Of a DNA stretch of 64,000 nucleotides, positions 11,200-22,046 are shown piece by piece. Both the position numbers and the translations under genes were made by a program. Each line of letters starts with the position of its first letter. Within the stretch, counting starts at the first letter, position 1. The DNA is taken from contig FN543093.2 in assembly GCA_000027065.2 (NCBI GenBank), positions 2,546,074 through 2,610,073 on the forward strand. Reading direction: 5' to 3'. The notes under the pieces are model-generated. The model did no database searches and was not told where the DNA came from. It saw only the letters and a list, made by a program, of their open reading frames with translations. The DNA is from Cronobacter turicensis z3032 (GTDB lineage: Bacteria; Pseudomonadota; Gammaproteobacteria; Enterobacterales; Enterobacteriaceae).

Positions 11200-11907
11200 T
11201 CAGGCCGCGGCGCCGTTGGTCTGTGCGGCGAGGTGCGCGGCCCAGAGGCTCGCCACCCATTTCACGCCGCGTGCCGTAAAGCGCGGCTGGGCGAACGTAT
11301 GCAGGTTTTCGCCCACGCCTGAGCGCAGCGTAAAGTAACCGGCCTGCAGGTGGTGATGCTGCGGCACCAGCGTCCCATTGGCGCGCTGCATAATATTGCG
11401 CTCCAGCAGGAACTGGCGGAATTCCGGCTCCTTCACCTTCAGCATTTTACACAGCTGGCGAAAGCCAAGCGACTCTTCGACCTGTACGAAACGGTCGAAA
11501 AACTCGGCTTTAGGGGCGAAGAGAGCCAGCTGCTGCTCCGCCCGCTGACGCTTTTCATACTGCTCGGCCCAGGCGCGCGCGGCGGCGGCCGGGTTGGTAA
11601 AGTCCGGCAGGCTGGCGTTACGCTCGCGCTCCTGCCAGCGATCGAGCATTTCGGCGGTAAACGCAGGCGAAATGCGCGCCACCGTGAGCAACGAGTCGCG
11701 TTTATTCAACAAGAACTCCTGACGCATCTCCCCTTCCCGCTCGTACAGATTAATGCCGATGGGCTGGGACAGACGCTGCGCCGTTTCCAGGCTTTTAATC
11801 ATGCGCTTCACTTCACTGTGGGCAATACCTGTCAACGTCGCGATTTCACGGCTGCTCATTGTGACCGATTGATCCTGAGCATTAAGATTTTCCAGCGGAA
11901 TCATCAT
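11200..11907 (-). CDS. Phage antirepressor-like KilAC-domain protein
   Basis: This protein of about 235 residues resembles phage antirepressors. The N-terminal part (MSSREIATLTGIAHSEVKRM, then FLLNKRDSLLTVARISPAFT) is like the Rha/antirepressor DNA-binding module. A middle helical stretch (RAWAEQYEKRQRAEQQLALF) links to a C-terminal KilAC-type domain (about 130-215: LGFRQLCKMLKVKEPEFRQF). No phage gene lies nearby, so it is an orphan. The start is uncertain; ATG 11907 has GGTGA six bases upstream, and a GTG four codons earlier is also possible. Whether it acts on a resident prophage repressor or has been adopted as a host regulator is unknown. Confidence 0.75.
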   Translation of the reverse strand: MMIPLENLNAQDQSVTMSSREIATLTGIAHSEVKRMIKSLETAQRLSQPIGINLYEREGEMRQEFLLNKRDSLLTVARISPAFTAEMLDRWQERERNASLPDFTNPAAAARAWAEQYEKRQRAEQQLALFAPKAEFFDRFVQVEESLGFRQLCKMLKVKEPEFRQFLLERNIMQRANGTLVPQHHHLQAGYFTLRSGVGENLHTFAQPRFTARGVKWVASLWAAHLAAQTNGAAA

Positions 11908-12120
11908 AGGTTTCACCACTCATTCACTGACTCAATTACAACAACACCTGGTGCTTTGTAGAAATAGTATACAGTGACCTGGTTAAATATCCAGTAGATT
12001 TTTTAAGCGGTTTTACTTAAGTTTCAGGCGAGACGCGGCCTGAGACGTGTGGTCTGCTATGTGATTAAAAATTAAGCCCTTCCCGCTAACCCTCCGCGAT
12101 GCCCGCCACCAGCGCCCATA

Positions 12121-12147
12121 AAAAAAGCCCGCCAGTGCGGGCTTTTC
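12121..12147 (-). terminator. Intrinsic terminator after the AhpD-like gene
   Basis: On the - strand GCCCGC-actg-GCGGGC is followed by six T, about 15 bases past the stop of the AhpD-like gene. Confidence 0.88.
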
Positions 12148-12162
12148 AGACGTCAAAAAAGG

Positions 12163-12642
12163 TTATTCGAGCCCGGCGCGCTCCAGACCAAACGCCGCGT
12201 CCTGGCTGCCGGGCGCCATTTGCGACACCAGTTGCAGACGGTTCCAGCTATTGATAATGGCAATGGCAAAAGCAATCTCCGCGATCTCCGTTTCGGAGAA
12301 ATGCGCGCGCGCTTCATGGTAGAGCGCATCGTTGATGCCTTCCTGGCCAATGTGTGTCATCGCTTCCGTTAAGGCCAGCGCCGCTTTCTCCGGCGCGCTA
12401 AACAGCGGCGATTCGCGCCACACCGGCAGATGATACAGACGCAGTTCGCGCTCGCCCGCCATCTTCGCCTCTTTCACGTGCATATCGACACAAAACGCGC
12501 AGCCGTTAAGCTGCGAGGCGCGAAGATCAATGAGGTGTTTGAGCGCAGGCGCCAGGCTGCTTTTTTTCAGCGCCGCGCTGGCGTTCATCAGGGTGTTGAC
12601 CAGCGCCGGAGCGGCCTGGTAATGGTTTACGCGCGTACTCAT
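12163..12642 (-). CDS. Carboxymuconolactone decarboxylase/AhpD-family protein
   Basis: This 159-residue all-helical protein carries the AhpD-like redox motif CAFCVDMHVKEA (Cys-x-x-Cys with the following His) at about residues 48-59, and the later IAFAIAIINSWNRLQL helix. The family includes peroxidase partners and decarboxylases; the CxxC-His arrangement points to a thiol/peroxide role instead of the true decarboxylase. It is divergent from a MocR-type regulator, a frequent pairing of regulator and target, so regulation by that gene is inferred. It ends in a clear terminator and is monocistronic. Confidence 0.88.
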   Translation of the reverse strand: MSTRVNHYQAAPALVNTLMNASAALKKSSLAPALKHLIDLRASQLNGCAFCVDMHVKEAKMAGERELRLYHLPVWRESPLFSAPEKAALALTEAMTHIGQEGINDALYHEARAHFSETEIAEIAFAIAIINSWNRLQLVSQMAPGSQDAAFGLERAGLE

Positions 12643-12766
12643 GGAAACTCCTTACATCACAAGAGAAAGCACCCCGCGCGATGCGGAATGCGTCAGATTC
12701 TTCTCGTCTATCATACGGGCCCATGACATAGTAAAAAGGGTCAAAAAACGTTTAATGAGGCAGGAC

Positions 12767-14164
12767 ATGAAGCCAGGCTATCGCGAGATTTACCAGCGCT
12801 ACCGCCAGAATATCCACGACGGGCTTCTGAAGCCGGGCGATCGCGTGCCGTCGATCCGCGTGCTGGCGCAGGAATTACAGGTGGCGAAGAAAACCGTGGA
12901 GGCGGCCTACGCGGTGCTGGTGGGCGAAGGGTATCTGGTGAGCCGCGGCCCGCAGGGCACGCTGGTGAATCCGGCGCTCACGGTGCCTGCGCAGTTGGCG
13001 CAGACAGCGCCCGCGGTAACGGGTGATGACGACGCTCTGCTGGCGTCTGACGAACATGACGGATTTCTGCGCCCCGGACTTCCCTCGCTGGATCAATTTC
13101 CTTATAAAAAGTGGCTGTTGCTGAGCGCGAGAGCGACGCGCGCCATGCGCCCGGAAGAGATGGTGAACCCGCCGGTCGCGGGTTACGCGCCGCTGCGGGC
13201 CGCTATCGCGAGTTACCTGACCCTGTCACGCGGCGTGGCGTGCACAGCCGACGATATTTTTATCACGAACGGCTATCGCGGCAATCTGCTGCTCACTGTG
13301 CAGGCGCTGCTGGGCCGTGAAGGAAGCGTGGCGATGGAAGACCCGGCTTATTTCCTGGGCCAGCGATTACTGAAAACGCTCACGCCGCATCTCTACGCCG
13401 TGCCGGTGGATAACGAGGGCTTACAGGTGGATTATCTGCAACGCCACCACCCGGACGCGCGGCTCGCGATTGTCACGCCGACGCACCACAGCCCGCTTGG
13501 CGTGTCGCTGTCGCTGCCGCGTAAACAGCAATTGCTGGCGTGGGCGTCGCGCCATCACGCATGGATTGTGGAAGATGATTACGACGGCGAATTTCACTTC
13601 ACCCGCAACGTGCTGCCGTCCCTTAAAAGCCTCGACACCGACGATCGCGTGATTTACATCGGCACCTTCAGTAAAACCATTATGCCGTCGGTGCGCATCG
13701 GCTATCTGGTGATGCCGCGCGCGGCGCGGCACGCGTTTCTGCAGAGCGGCGCGCTGCTGACGGGCGGTCAGCCGTTGCTGATGCAAAAGATCCTTGCGGC
13801 GTTTCTCACCGGAGGCGAGTTCTATACGCACCTGCGGAAAATGCGCGCGCTTTACCAGCAGCGGCGCGCGATGGCTATCACGGCGCTGCACGCCGTTTAC
13901 CCCGGCGTGTTTGAGACCCCGCTGGAGGATGGCGGGATGCACGTGGTGGCGTATCTGAAAACCGCGACCTGCGACGAGGCGCTTGCCCGCCTCTGGCAGC
14001 AGCGCCAGTTGCACGTAAGCGCGCTGTCGCCCTGGTACCGGCGACCCGACAAACGCTATGGGCTGATTATCGGCTACGCCAGTCTGCGTTCGGCAGAAGA
14101 AGCCGCCGCCCTCTTCACGCGCGCCCGCCATGCGACGCAGACGCTGCTCGGCGCAGATGCATAA
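12767..14164 (+). CDS. MocR-type regulator (GntR DNA-binding domain fused to aminotransferase fold)
   Basis: The N-terminal 70 residues form a GntR winged helix (LKPGDRVPSIRVLAQELQVA, KKTVEAAYAVLVGEGYLVS). The remaining ~370 form a fold-type I aminotransferase domain with the PLP-lysine segment YIGTFSKTIMPSVRIGYL and the upstream EDDYDGEFHF. MocR proteins use PLP or an amino-compound adduct as effector. ATG 12767 has GAGG at good spacing and gives 465 residues; the longer reading from 12641 overlaps the divergent start and is rejected. Divergent from the AhpD-like gene, its probable target. It is not clearly PdxR, since no pyridoxal gene is adjacent. Confidence 0.88.
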   Translation: MKPGYREIYQRYRQNIHDGLLKPGDRVPSIRVLAQELQVAKKTVEAAYAVLVGEGYLVSRGPQGTLVNPALTVPAQLAQTAPAVTGDDDALLASDEHDGFLRPGLPSLDQFPYKKWLLLSARATRAMRPEEMVNPPVAGYAPLRAAIASYLTLSRGVACTADDIFITNGYRGNLLLTVQALLGREGSVAMEDPAYFLGQRLLKTLTPHLYAVPVDNEGLQVDYLQRHHPDARLAIVTPTHHSPLGVSLSLPRKQQLLAWASRHHAWIVEDDYDGEFHFTRNVLPSLKSLDTDDRVIYIGTFSKTIMPSVRIGYLVMPRAARHAFLQSGALLTGGQPLLMQKILAAFLTGGEFYTHLRKMRALYQQRRAMAITALHAVYPGVFETPLEDGGMHVVAYLKTATCDEALARLWQQRQLHVSALSPWYRRPDKRYGLIIGYASLRSAEEAAALFTRARHATQTLLGADA

Positions 14165-14167
14165 AGG

Positions 14168-15028
14168 CTACTTGCCGAGCTTTGAAAGCATCTCCGGGCG
14201 CATGAATTTATTCACCACCAGCATAAACACCACCGACGGCACCAGCAGGATCAGCGCGGTAATGGATGAGATCTGGTAGTTGCCGGACATACTGGCGTTA
14301 TAAAGCAGCAGCGGCAGCGTGCTGATATCCGGCGCGCCGACGAAAAACGCGCCGGTAAACTCATCCAGCGATTCCAGAAACACAAAAATACTGGCGGCGA
14401 TAATACCGGGCGCCGCCTGGGGCAGCACGATGCGAAAAAAGGTATACGTCGCGCTCGCGCCGAGGTTGCGCGCGGCGCGGGCGAGCAGCGGATCGACGCT
14501 GCTGAAGGCCGCCACGCTTATCCAGATGGCGTACATCATGCCGTGAACGCTGTGCACCAGCACCACGCCCGTCACCGTCCCGTTCAGCCCCCACTCATAA
14601 AAAAGCCGCGCCACGTTCATGTAGACCGTGAGCCCCGGAAACGCCTGCGGGATCAGAAACAGCAGCATAAAGAAGAAACGCAGCGGCATTCCCCGGCGCG
14701 AGAGCGCGTAGCCGGCGGGCACCGCCACCGCCAGACACACCGCCACGGTGAGCAGCGCGACGCCGATACTGGTGAGCAGCGAGCCGGAGACATCGCTGTA
14801 CGGGCTGAATACCTGCGACCAGTATTTCATCCCCCACTGCGCAGGCAGCGCGTGCGGAAAGTACCAGCTCTCGGCCACCGACCAGATAAGCAGGTTCAGC
14901 ACCGGGCCGAGCAGGATAAGCATCAGCAAAACCAGCAGCAGCGTCTGCCAGAAGAGGCCTGCGCGAAACGGCGTCAGGCGCGCGCGCCGCACCGGGGCCA
15001 CGAGCGTATTGTCAGCCATCGGGCTCAT
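14168..15028 (-). CDS. ABC transporter inner-membrane permease (second permease)
   Basis: This 286-residue permease has six predicted membrane segments and the cytoplasmic EAA-loop region ARAARNLGASATYTFFRIVL that docks on the ATPase. It belongs to the BPD_transp_1 type found in iron(III), spermidine/putrescine and 2-aminoethylphosphonate importers. Its start overlaps the stop of the upstream permease by four bases, and it is the last gene of a four-gene operon (ATPase, binding protein, permease, permease) read on the - strand. It converges with the MocR gene after three bases. Confidence 0.9.
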   Translation of the reverse strand: MSPMADNTLVAPVRRARLTPFRAGLFWQTLLLVLLMLILLGPVLNLLIWSVAESWYFPHALPAQWGMKYWSQVFSPYSDVSGSLLTSIGVALLTVAVCLAVAVPAGYALSRRGMPLRFFFMLLFLIPQAFPGLTVYMNVARLFYEWGLNGTVTGVVLVHSVHGMMYAIWISVAAFSSVDPLLARAARNLGASATYTFFRIVLPQAAPGIIAASIFVFLESLDEFTGAFFVGAPDISTLPLLLYNASMSGNYQISSITALILLVPSVVFMLVVNKFMRPEMLSKLGK

Positions 15029-15864
15029 GCGTGGGCTCCTTTTTCTTTAAGCGTATGGCGCAGGTAAAACCACGACAGCAGCGCGCATATCAGGTACGAA
15101 ATAACGCCCAGCGCGTTCGCCACGTGGTAATCGCCGTAGGAACTGACGCGGAACGCCATATCGACGGTCATCATGGTGGGCGTGCCGGTGCCTATCATCA
15201 GCGGCACCGACAGCACCGAGAGCATCGTGACGGTGGAGAGCACCAGCGCCACGCCAAGCGTCGGCAAGGCCTGCGGCAACAGCACCTGCAACAGGATCCT
15301 TGTTCGCGAGGCGCCGAAATTTTTCGCCGCCTGGATCTGCGCCGGCTCCACCGAGGCCATCGCCCCGCAGGTCAGTAGAGTCACAAACGCCATTTGTTTC
15401 CAGACGAACGTAATAAGGATGCCTTTCCAGCCAAGCCACGAGACGGTTTCCAGCGGCATGAAAAGCCCGCTTGCCACCAGCGCGTTATTCATCAGGCCGT
15501 TTTTGGCGAGAAATGTGCGCATCATCTGCGCCGTCACGATAAACGGAATAAACAGCGGCAACCGGTAGAGCAGCCCGAAAGCGCGCGCCAGCCCGCGGTA
15601 TGGCGAGAGCACAATCACGCCGGAGAGCGCCACGGCAATCAGCGCCAGCACGGCCACCGAGACCAGCACAATCACCAGCGAGAACAGAATGTCCTGCGAG
15701 TAGAGGTCAACGACTTTGGTAAAGTGCGCCAGCGTGAACGCCGGGGCATCGGTGATAAACGCCGAGGCCAGCGAAAAGCCCAGCGGGTATAAAAACAGCA
15801 CGGCGGTCAGCAGCGCGGCAGGCGCCACCAGCAGGCCGTAACGAAGGGAGTGTTTCATCGGCAA
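15025..15864 (-). CDS. ABC transporter inner-membrane permease (first permease)
   Basis: This 279-residue hydrophobic protein pairs with the next permease to form the membrane channel. It has an N-terminal membrane segment (LLVAPAALLTAVLFLYPLGF) and a docking loop near IQAAKNFGASRTRILLQVLL. It lies 50 bases after the binding-protein gene and overlaps the second permease by four bases, so it is in the same operon. As a member of the same importer class, its substrate is set mainly by the binding protein and remains unknown. Confidence 0.9.
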   Translation of the reverse strand: MPMKHSLRYGLLVAPAALLTAVLFLYPLGFSLASAFITDAPAFTLAHFTKVVDLYSQDILFSLVIVLVSVAVLALIAVALSGVIVLSPYRGLARAFGLLYRLPLFIPFIVTAQMMRTFLAKNGLMNNALVASGLFMPLETVSWLGWKGILITFVWKQMAFVTLLTCGAMASVEPAQIQAAKNFGASRTRILLQVLLPQALPTLGVALVLSTVTMLSVLSVPLMIGTGTPTMMTVDMAFRVSSYGDYHVANALGVISYLICALLSWFYLRHTLKEKGAHA

Positions 15865-15914
15865 TTCCGCATAGTCACCGGAAAGCGCCCGACGTGGCCG
15901 CCGGGCGCGGGGGA

Positions 15915-17060
15915 TCAGTTTGATACCTGGCTTTCGTAGCCTTCTTTGATGTCGTCAAAGTACGGCGCTATCGGGAAGCTTTTGCCATAACGGGCCAGCG
16001 TCTGCGGCGAAATTTCAGCAAACAGTTTCTGCCAGGTCGGCGCGTCGAGCTGCGCTTTGACATACTGCGCGTCGATGCCCGGATACCAGTTGAACTGCTT
16101 CACAATGCCCTGCGCCTGCACCTCGGGGCTGGTCGCGAGCGCGATGAATTCTCTGGCGAGTTTTGCCTGCGCCGCTTTGGCGGGCACGACGTAATACATC
16201 GGCTGGCCCGGCATTCCCGGCGCAATCAGCGCGAGCTTCATTGACGGCGGCACTTTGCCCTGATCTTTCCAGCTGTAAAACATATCCACCCACACCGGGC
16301 CCATGGCGATTTCACCACGGCTTAGCATGTCGAGCGTCCCGGCGTTGCCCGGCGTAAAGGTCACGTTCTGGTTAAAGGCTTTGAGTTTTTCGAACGCGGG
16401 CGCCCAGCTTTTCTCGACGCTTTTATCGTACGGCTGCGCGCTGAGACGCGCCGCGTCGGTGCCGTAAGCGTAGATCCAGCCCACCACGAAGCTCACGCCA
16501 GACATGCCGTTTTTGATGCCGTTATAGCCAAACGCCTTCGGGTTTTTCTGCGCCCACTGCACCAGTTCGTCATAAGAGGCAGGCGGCGTTTTCACCAGCT
16601 CGCTGTTATACGCCAGCGCTGTCTGGCTCAGGAACATCGGCATTACATAGCCGTCCACGTTAACGCCAAGCGCAGTGCGCGCGCTCTCCTGGGAGACCAT
16701 TTTCCCGGTGGGGATCTGGTCGCGAAACGCGGCCAGCAGCCCTTTTTGCACCAGCTCTCCGCCCGCTTTCTGGTGCACCACCGCCACATCCATATCCCAC
16801 TGCGCAGCCCCGCTCTGCTGCTGCGCGGTCAGTTTTTCGATAATTTTGTTCGAGCCCGCGTCCCCTGGCCCCGTGCCGACTACACGAATGGTGACGTCCG
16901 GATGGGTCGCCTCAAAACGGGGCGCCAGGAACGTTTTGACGTAATCGACCATATTCTGGTCGCCCGCCGTCGCCACGTTCAGTACCGTTTCCGCCTGCGC
17001 GCTGGCCGCCGTCCCGAACGAAAGCGCCGCCATAAGCGCAAGAGTGGTTTTCGCAAACAT
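15915..17060 (-). CDS. Periplasmic solute-binding protein of ABC importer
   Basis: This 381-residue protein has a Sec signal peptide (MFAKTTLALMAALSFGTAAS, probable cleavage after AQA at 23) and a mature domain of the bacterial extracellular solute-binding type, with a VLNVATAGDQNMVDYVKTF start and MSGVSFVVGWIYAYGTD in the middle. ATG 17060 is chosen because the signal peptide starts there; the upstream in-frame extension is hydrophilic and Arg-rich. It is placed between the ATPase and the permeases. The family includes iron, polyamine, phosphonate and sugar-phosphate binders. No conserved Tyr triad typical of iron-binding members was confirmed by eye, so the ligand is left open. Confidence 0.9.
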   Translation of the reverse strand: MFAKTTLALMAALSFGTAASAQAETVLNVATAGDQNMVDYVKTFLAPRFEATHPDVTIRVVGTGPGDAGSNKIIEKLTAQQQSGAAQWDMDVAVVHQKAGGELVQKGLLAAFRDQIPTGKMVSQESARTALGVNVDGYVMPMFLSQTALAYNSELVKTPPASYDELVQWAQKNPKAFGYNGIKNGMSGVSFVVGWIYAYGTDAARLSAQPYDKSVEKSWAPAFEKLKAFNQNVTFTPGNAGTLDMLSRGEIAMGPVWVDMFYSWKDQGKVPPSMKLALIAPGMPGQPMYYVVPAKAAQAKLAREFIALATSPEVQAQGIVKQFNWYPGIDAQYVKAQLDAPTWQKLFAEISPQTLARYGKSFPIAPYFDDIKEGYESQVSN

Positions 17061-17089
17061 GAGATATCCCCGACTGTGTGAGTAAAAAA

Positions 17090-18061
17090 TTACGAATGAA
17101 AACGGTGCAGCGCCTGCGCCGGAACATGCAGCGCGACGGCGGCGTTGACGGGCCAGCACTGCGGGCTGTCCGCCTGAATTAACTGCTGACTGACCCGCAC
17201 GCTGTGCCGGTACTGATGGCCCATAAACGCGCTCTGCTCAATAACGCCGTCAAGCGTCAGTCCGGCGCACGACGCAGCCGCTTGCCCGGCGCTTATCGTC
17301 ACGTCGCTGCTTCGAAAGCACACCATCTCCGCCTGCGTCTGCAGGCGGTTGGTCGCGCCCATGAAGTCGGCTACGAACGGCGTCGCCGGCTGCTGCCAGA
17401 TGGCCTGCGGCGTGCCGGTCTGCTCAATGCGCCCCTGGTTCAGCACCGCCACGCGATCCGCCATGACCAGCGCCTCTTCCTGATCGTGGGTGACGATGAG
17501 CGAGGTAAAGCCGAGTTGCTGTTGCAGGGTTTTGATTTCGTGGCGCACGCTGAGACGCACGCGGGCGTCGAGGTTGGAAAGCGGCTCGTCGAGCACCAGG
17601 ACATCCGGCTCCACCGCCAGCGCCCGGGCCAGCGCCACGCGCTGCCGCTGGCCGCCCGAAAGCGCGCTGATTTTGCGTTCTTCAAAGCCGGATAATTTCA
17701 CCAGCGCCAGCATTTTTTGAATGCGAGCCTGAATATCGGCCTTCGGTAATTTACGCACCGTTAATCCAAAACCGATATTTTGCGCCACCGTTAAATGCGG
17801 CCATAAGGCGTAACTCTGAAAGACCATAATAATATTGCGCCGCTCCGGCGGCAGCGCGGTAATATTTCTGCCGCCCAGGAGAATATCGCCGCTATTCACC
17901 TCAGCAAATCCGCACAGCGCATTTAACAGCGTGGTCTTCCCACAGCCTGAGGGGCCGAGCAGCGCGATCATCTCGCCGCGATCCACCGGTAAATCAATCC
18001 CATGCAGTACGGTATTGTCGCCGTAGCGCAGCGTTAATTGCGATATCTGTAAATAACTCAT
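17090..18061 (-). CDS. ABC transporter ATP-binding protein (PotA/FbpC type)
   Basis: The 323-residue ATPase has Walker A GPSGCGKTT (residues 36-44), Q-loop VFQSYALWPHLT, signature LSGGQRQRVALARAL, Walker B VLVLDEPLSNLD and the switch His in IVTHDQEEAL. A TOBE-like C-terminal region follows. ATG 18061 has GGTGGAAAGA upstream; longer in-frame readings run into the operator palindrome and are rejected. It is the first gene of the importer operon, divergent from the MBL-fold hydrolase gene. The class supplies energy for iron, polyamine, phosphonate or sugar-phosphate import. Confidence 0.93.
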   Translation of the reverse strand: MSYLQISQLTLRYGDNTVLHGIDLPVDRGEMIALLGPSGCGKTTLLNALCGFAEVNSGDILLGGRNITALPPERRNIIMVFQSYALWPHLTVAQNIGFGLTVRKLPKADIQARIQKMLALVKLSGFEERKISALSGGQRQRVALARALAVEPDVLVLDEPLSNLDARVRLSVRHEIKTLQQQLGFTSLIVTHDQEEALVMADRVAVLNQGRIEQTGTPQAIWQQPATPFVADFMGATNRLQTQAEMVCFRSSDVTISAGQAAASCAGLTLDGVIEQSAFMGHQYRHSVRVSQQLIQADSPQCWPVNAAVALHVPAQALHRFHS

Positions 18062-18094
18062 TCTTTCCACCTGCGTTCCGGCGCGTTTTTTTAT

Positions 18095-18114
18095 CAATGA
18101 ACACGTGTTCATTG
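18095..18114. promoter_or_regulatory. Perfect 20-bp palindrome, candidate LacI-family operator
   Basis: CAATGAACACGTGTTCATTG is an exact inverted repeat with the central CG typical of LacI-family operators. It stands between the divergent ABC importer operon and the MBL-LacI operon, 34 bases before the ATPase start and about 100 before the MBL start. The adjacent LacI-family gene is the obvious candidate to bind it. Confidence 0.75.
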
Positions 18115-18214
18115 CGCTGTAAAAAAATTGCAACCTCGCCCCGACATGATAGGCGCCTACTTTGTCGCGCCTTTGTGACAATTTAATTAAGTGAGCGATA
18201 AAACAGGTGAGAAA

Positions 18215-18952
18215 ATGATTATCGATGTGCTCGGCAGCGGCAGCGCTTTCGCCACGCAGCAAAATACCTCCGCGATATTAATTAAGGGCGACGGGCAGTG
18301 GCTGGTTGACTGCGGCCCGACCATTCCGCGCGCGCTCTGGCAGCGACAGACCGATATTAACGCCATCAATGTCATCTGGTTTACCCATGTGCATCCGGAC
18401 CACTGCGCGGGGCTGGCCCCGCTGCTGAACCAGTGGAAAAGCGTCGGGCGCGTGAAGCCGCTCACCATTTACTGCCAGCCCGACCAGCGCGCGGTGTTGC
18501 AGCAGCAGGCGCTGCTGGCGGTCTGGCCGCAGACGACGTTCTGTTTTGCCATCGACTGGCGGGATATCACCGGCGACATGGCGTGGCGCGACTGGCGCAT
18601 CCGCAGCGCGCCGACCCAGCATGAGATCCCGTGCCGGGCGCTGCGCATCGATGCGGACGGCGCGGCGCTGTTCTACAGCGGCGACGGCAGGCCGACGCCC
18701 GACAGCCTGGCGCTGATGGCGGGCGCGACGCTCGCGTTTCAGGAGTGCGCCTCCTGGCAGGCGCTGGACGATGACGCCTCCCACGGCGATTTCCCCTCCT
18801 GCCTGACGGTGTGCGAATGCCTGCGGCTGCCCGCGCTGGGGCTTTATCACTGCCGGGAAGCGGATATTCCGGCTATTCGCGACGCCTGCGCGCGCCATCC
18901 GGCGCTGTTTTTCGTTGAAGAGGGTCAGCAATACACGCTGGCGCGCCCATGA
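18215..18952 (+). CDS. Metallo-beta-lactamase-fold hydrolase
   Basis: This 245-residue cytosolic protein has the MBL zinc motif THVHPDHC (about residues 56-63) after a typical LVDCGPTI strand, then YSGDGRP with the bridging Asp and a later His ligand. It resembles the PhnP/RNase Z/lipoate-metabolism-like phosphodiesterase branch more than beta-lactamases. ATG 18215 has AGGTGAG at good spacing; a GTG eight codons upstream is less likely. It is co-transcribed with the LacI gene (ATGA overlap) and divergent from the ABC importer, so it probably processes the imported compound, perhaps a phosphodiester. That role is inferred. Confidence 0.85.
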   Translation: MIIDVLGSGSAFATQQNTSAILIKGDGQWLVDCGPTIPRALWQRQTDINAINVIWFTHVHPDHCAGLAPLLNQWKSVGRVKPLTIYCQPDQRAVLQQQALLAVWPQTTFCFAIDWRDITGDMAWRDWRIRSAPTQHEIPCRALRIDADGAALFYSGDGRPTPDSLALMAGATLAFQECASWQALDDDASHGDFPSCLTVCECLRLPALGLYHCREADIPAIRDACARHPALFFVEEGQQYTLARP

Positions 18953-19968
18953 AGCCGCGCCAGCCGCGGGGGACCGTCACGGCGCAGGATGTCGCCGCGC
19001 GGGCGGGCGTCTCGCGCGCCGTGGTCTCCCGCGCGTTCAGCGACAGCGGCAGCATTTCGCCGGACGCCAAAACGCGGGTGCTGGCCGCCGCCGCTGAGCT
19101 CGGGTATCAGGTCAATTTTCTGGCGCAAGGGCTGAACCGCCAGCGCAGCCAGCTTATCGGCGTGGTGGTCGCGCGCATCGGCGATCCGTTTCGCAGCGCG
19201 CTGCTGGAGGCGCTGCTTAATGCCATTTCACGGCGCGGTTATCAGGCGCTGGTGACGGAGATTTCCGACGCGAACGGCCTTGAAACAACCCTGCGCCGCT
19301 TTATGCAGTACCGCGTTTCTGGCGTGGTGGTGACCTCCGGCCAGCCGCCGGAGGCTATCGTCAAGGAGTGCGTACAGCATCAGATCCCGGTGGTGGGCAT
19401 CAACCGCCCGCCTGCCTGCGCCACGGTGGATACGGTCTGCTCTGACAACGCGCAAGGCGCGGCGCTTGCCGCCGTTCAGTTGCGTAATGCGGGTTGTCAG
19501 CGCTTCGGCTGGCTTAACTATCAACACTCGACCTGGGCCGGACAGCAGCGCGGCGCGGCGTTTCTGACAGCGCTTGGCGCGCGCGGCGTCAGCGTGGAGA
19601 CGCACGTGACGACGCTTCACGCGCCGCAGGAGGGCTACGAGGGCGGGCTGGCGGCGGCGCTCGACGCGCGCGCATTGCCGGACGGCATTTTCTGCGCCAA
19701 CGCGCAGCTCGCCTGCGGCTTTCTCGATGGTATGCGGCGGCTGGGGAAAAGCGCGCCGCGGGATTTTCATCTGATCGGGTTCGATAACACGCCGCAAACG
19801 GCCTGGGAGGCTTACCAGCTCACCACGCTCGATCAGGATGTGACGACGCTTGCCGCGCGGGCGCTGACGACGCTTGCCGAACGCGCCCGGCATCCGGATG
19901 GCCCGGCGCGCATCGAACGGGTGCCCGTGACGCTTATACACCGGCGCACGTCGCCACGGCAGAGTTAA
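18949..19968 (+). CDS. LacI-family transcriptional regulator
   Basis: The 339-residue protein has the LacI HTH (VTAQDVAARAGVSRAVVSRA, with the hinge LAQGLNRQRSQLIGVVV) and a periplasmic-binding-protein-like effector domain (FGWLNYQHSTWAGQQRG, FHLIGFDNTPQTAWEAYQLT). The start ATG overlaps the MBL stop by four bases, so the pair is coupled. It is expected to repress the divergent importer and its own operon through the 20-bp palindrome at 18095-18114, responding to the imported solute or a breakdown product. The gene has very high GC at third positions, like its neighbours. Confidence 0.93.
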   Translation: MKPRQPRGTVTAQDVAARAGVSRAVVSRAFSDSGSISPDAKTRVLAAAAELGYQVNFLAQGLNRQRSQLIGVVVARIGDPFRSALLEALLNAISRRGYQALVTEISDANGLETTLRRFMQYRVSGVVVTSGQPPEAIVKECVQHQIPVVGINRPPACATVDTVCSDNAQGAALAAVQLRNAGCQRFGWLNYQHSTWAGQQRGAAFLTALGARGVSVETHVTTLHAPQEGYEGGLAAALDARALPDGIFCANAQLACGFLDGMRRLGKSAPRDFHLIGFDNTPQTAWEAYQLTTLDQDVTTLAARALTTLAERARHPDGPARIERVPVTLIHRRTSPRQS

Positions 19969-20100
19969 ACCACGGCTGAACCGGAGGCGAAAAACAGAAA
20001 TATCCCCTTTACCCACTCTCGAAACGGGAATATTCGTCTAAGGTTTTCATATGGTTGATTCGCAGTGGTGTGCGCTGCGCCCCTTAAGGAGAATTCATTG

Positions 20101-22002
<1,902 letters not shown>

Positions 22003-22020
22003 CGCCATTCCTCAACGACA

Positions 22021-22046
22021 CTGCCCTCTCACGAGGGCAGTTTTTA
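22021..22046 (+). terminator. Intrinsic terminator after treA
   Basis: CTGCCCTC and GAGGGCAG form a perfect eight-base-pair stem with a four-base loop, followed by five T, about 20 bases past the treA stop. Confidence 0.9.
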
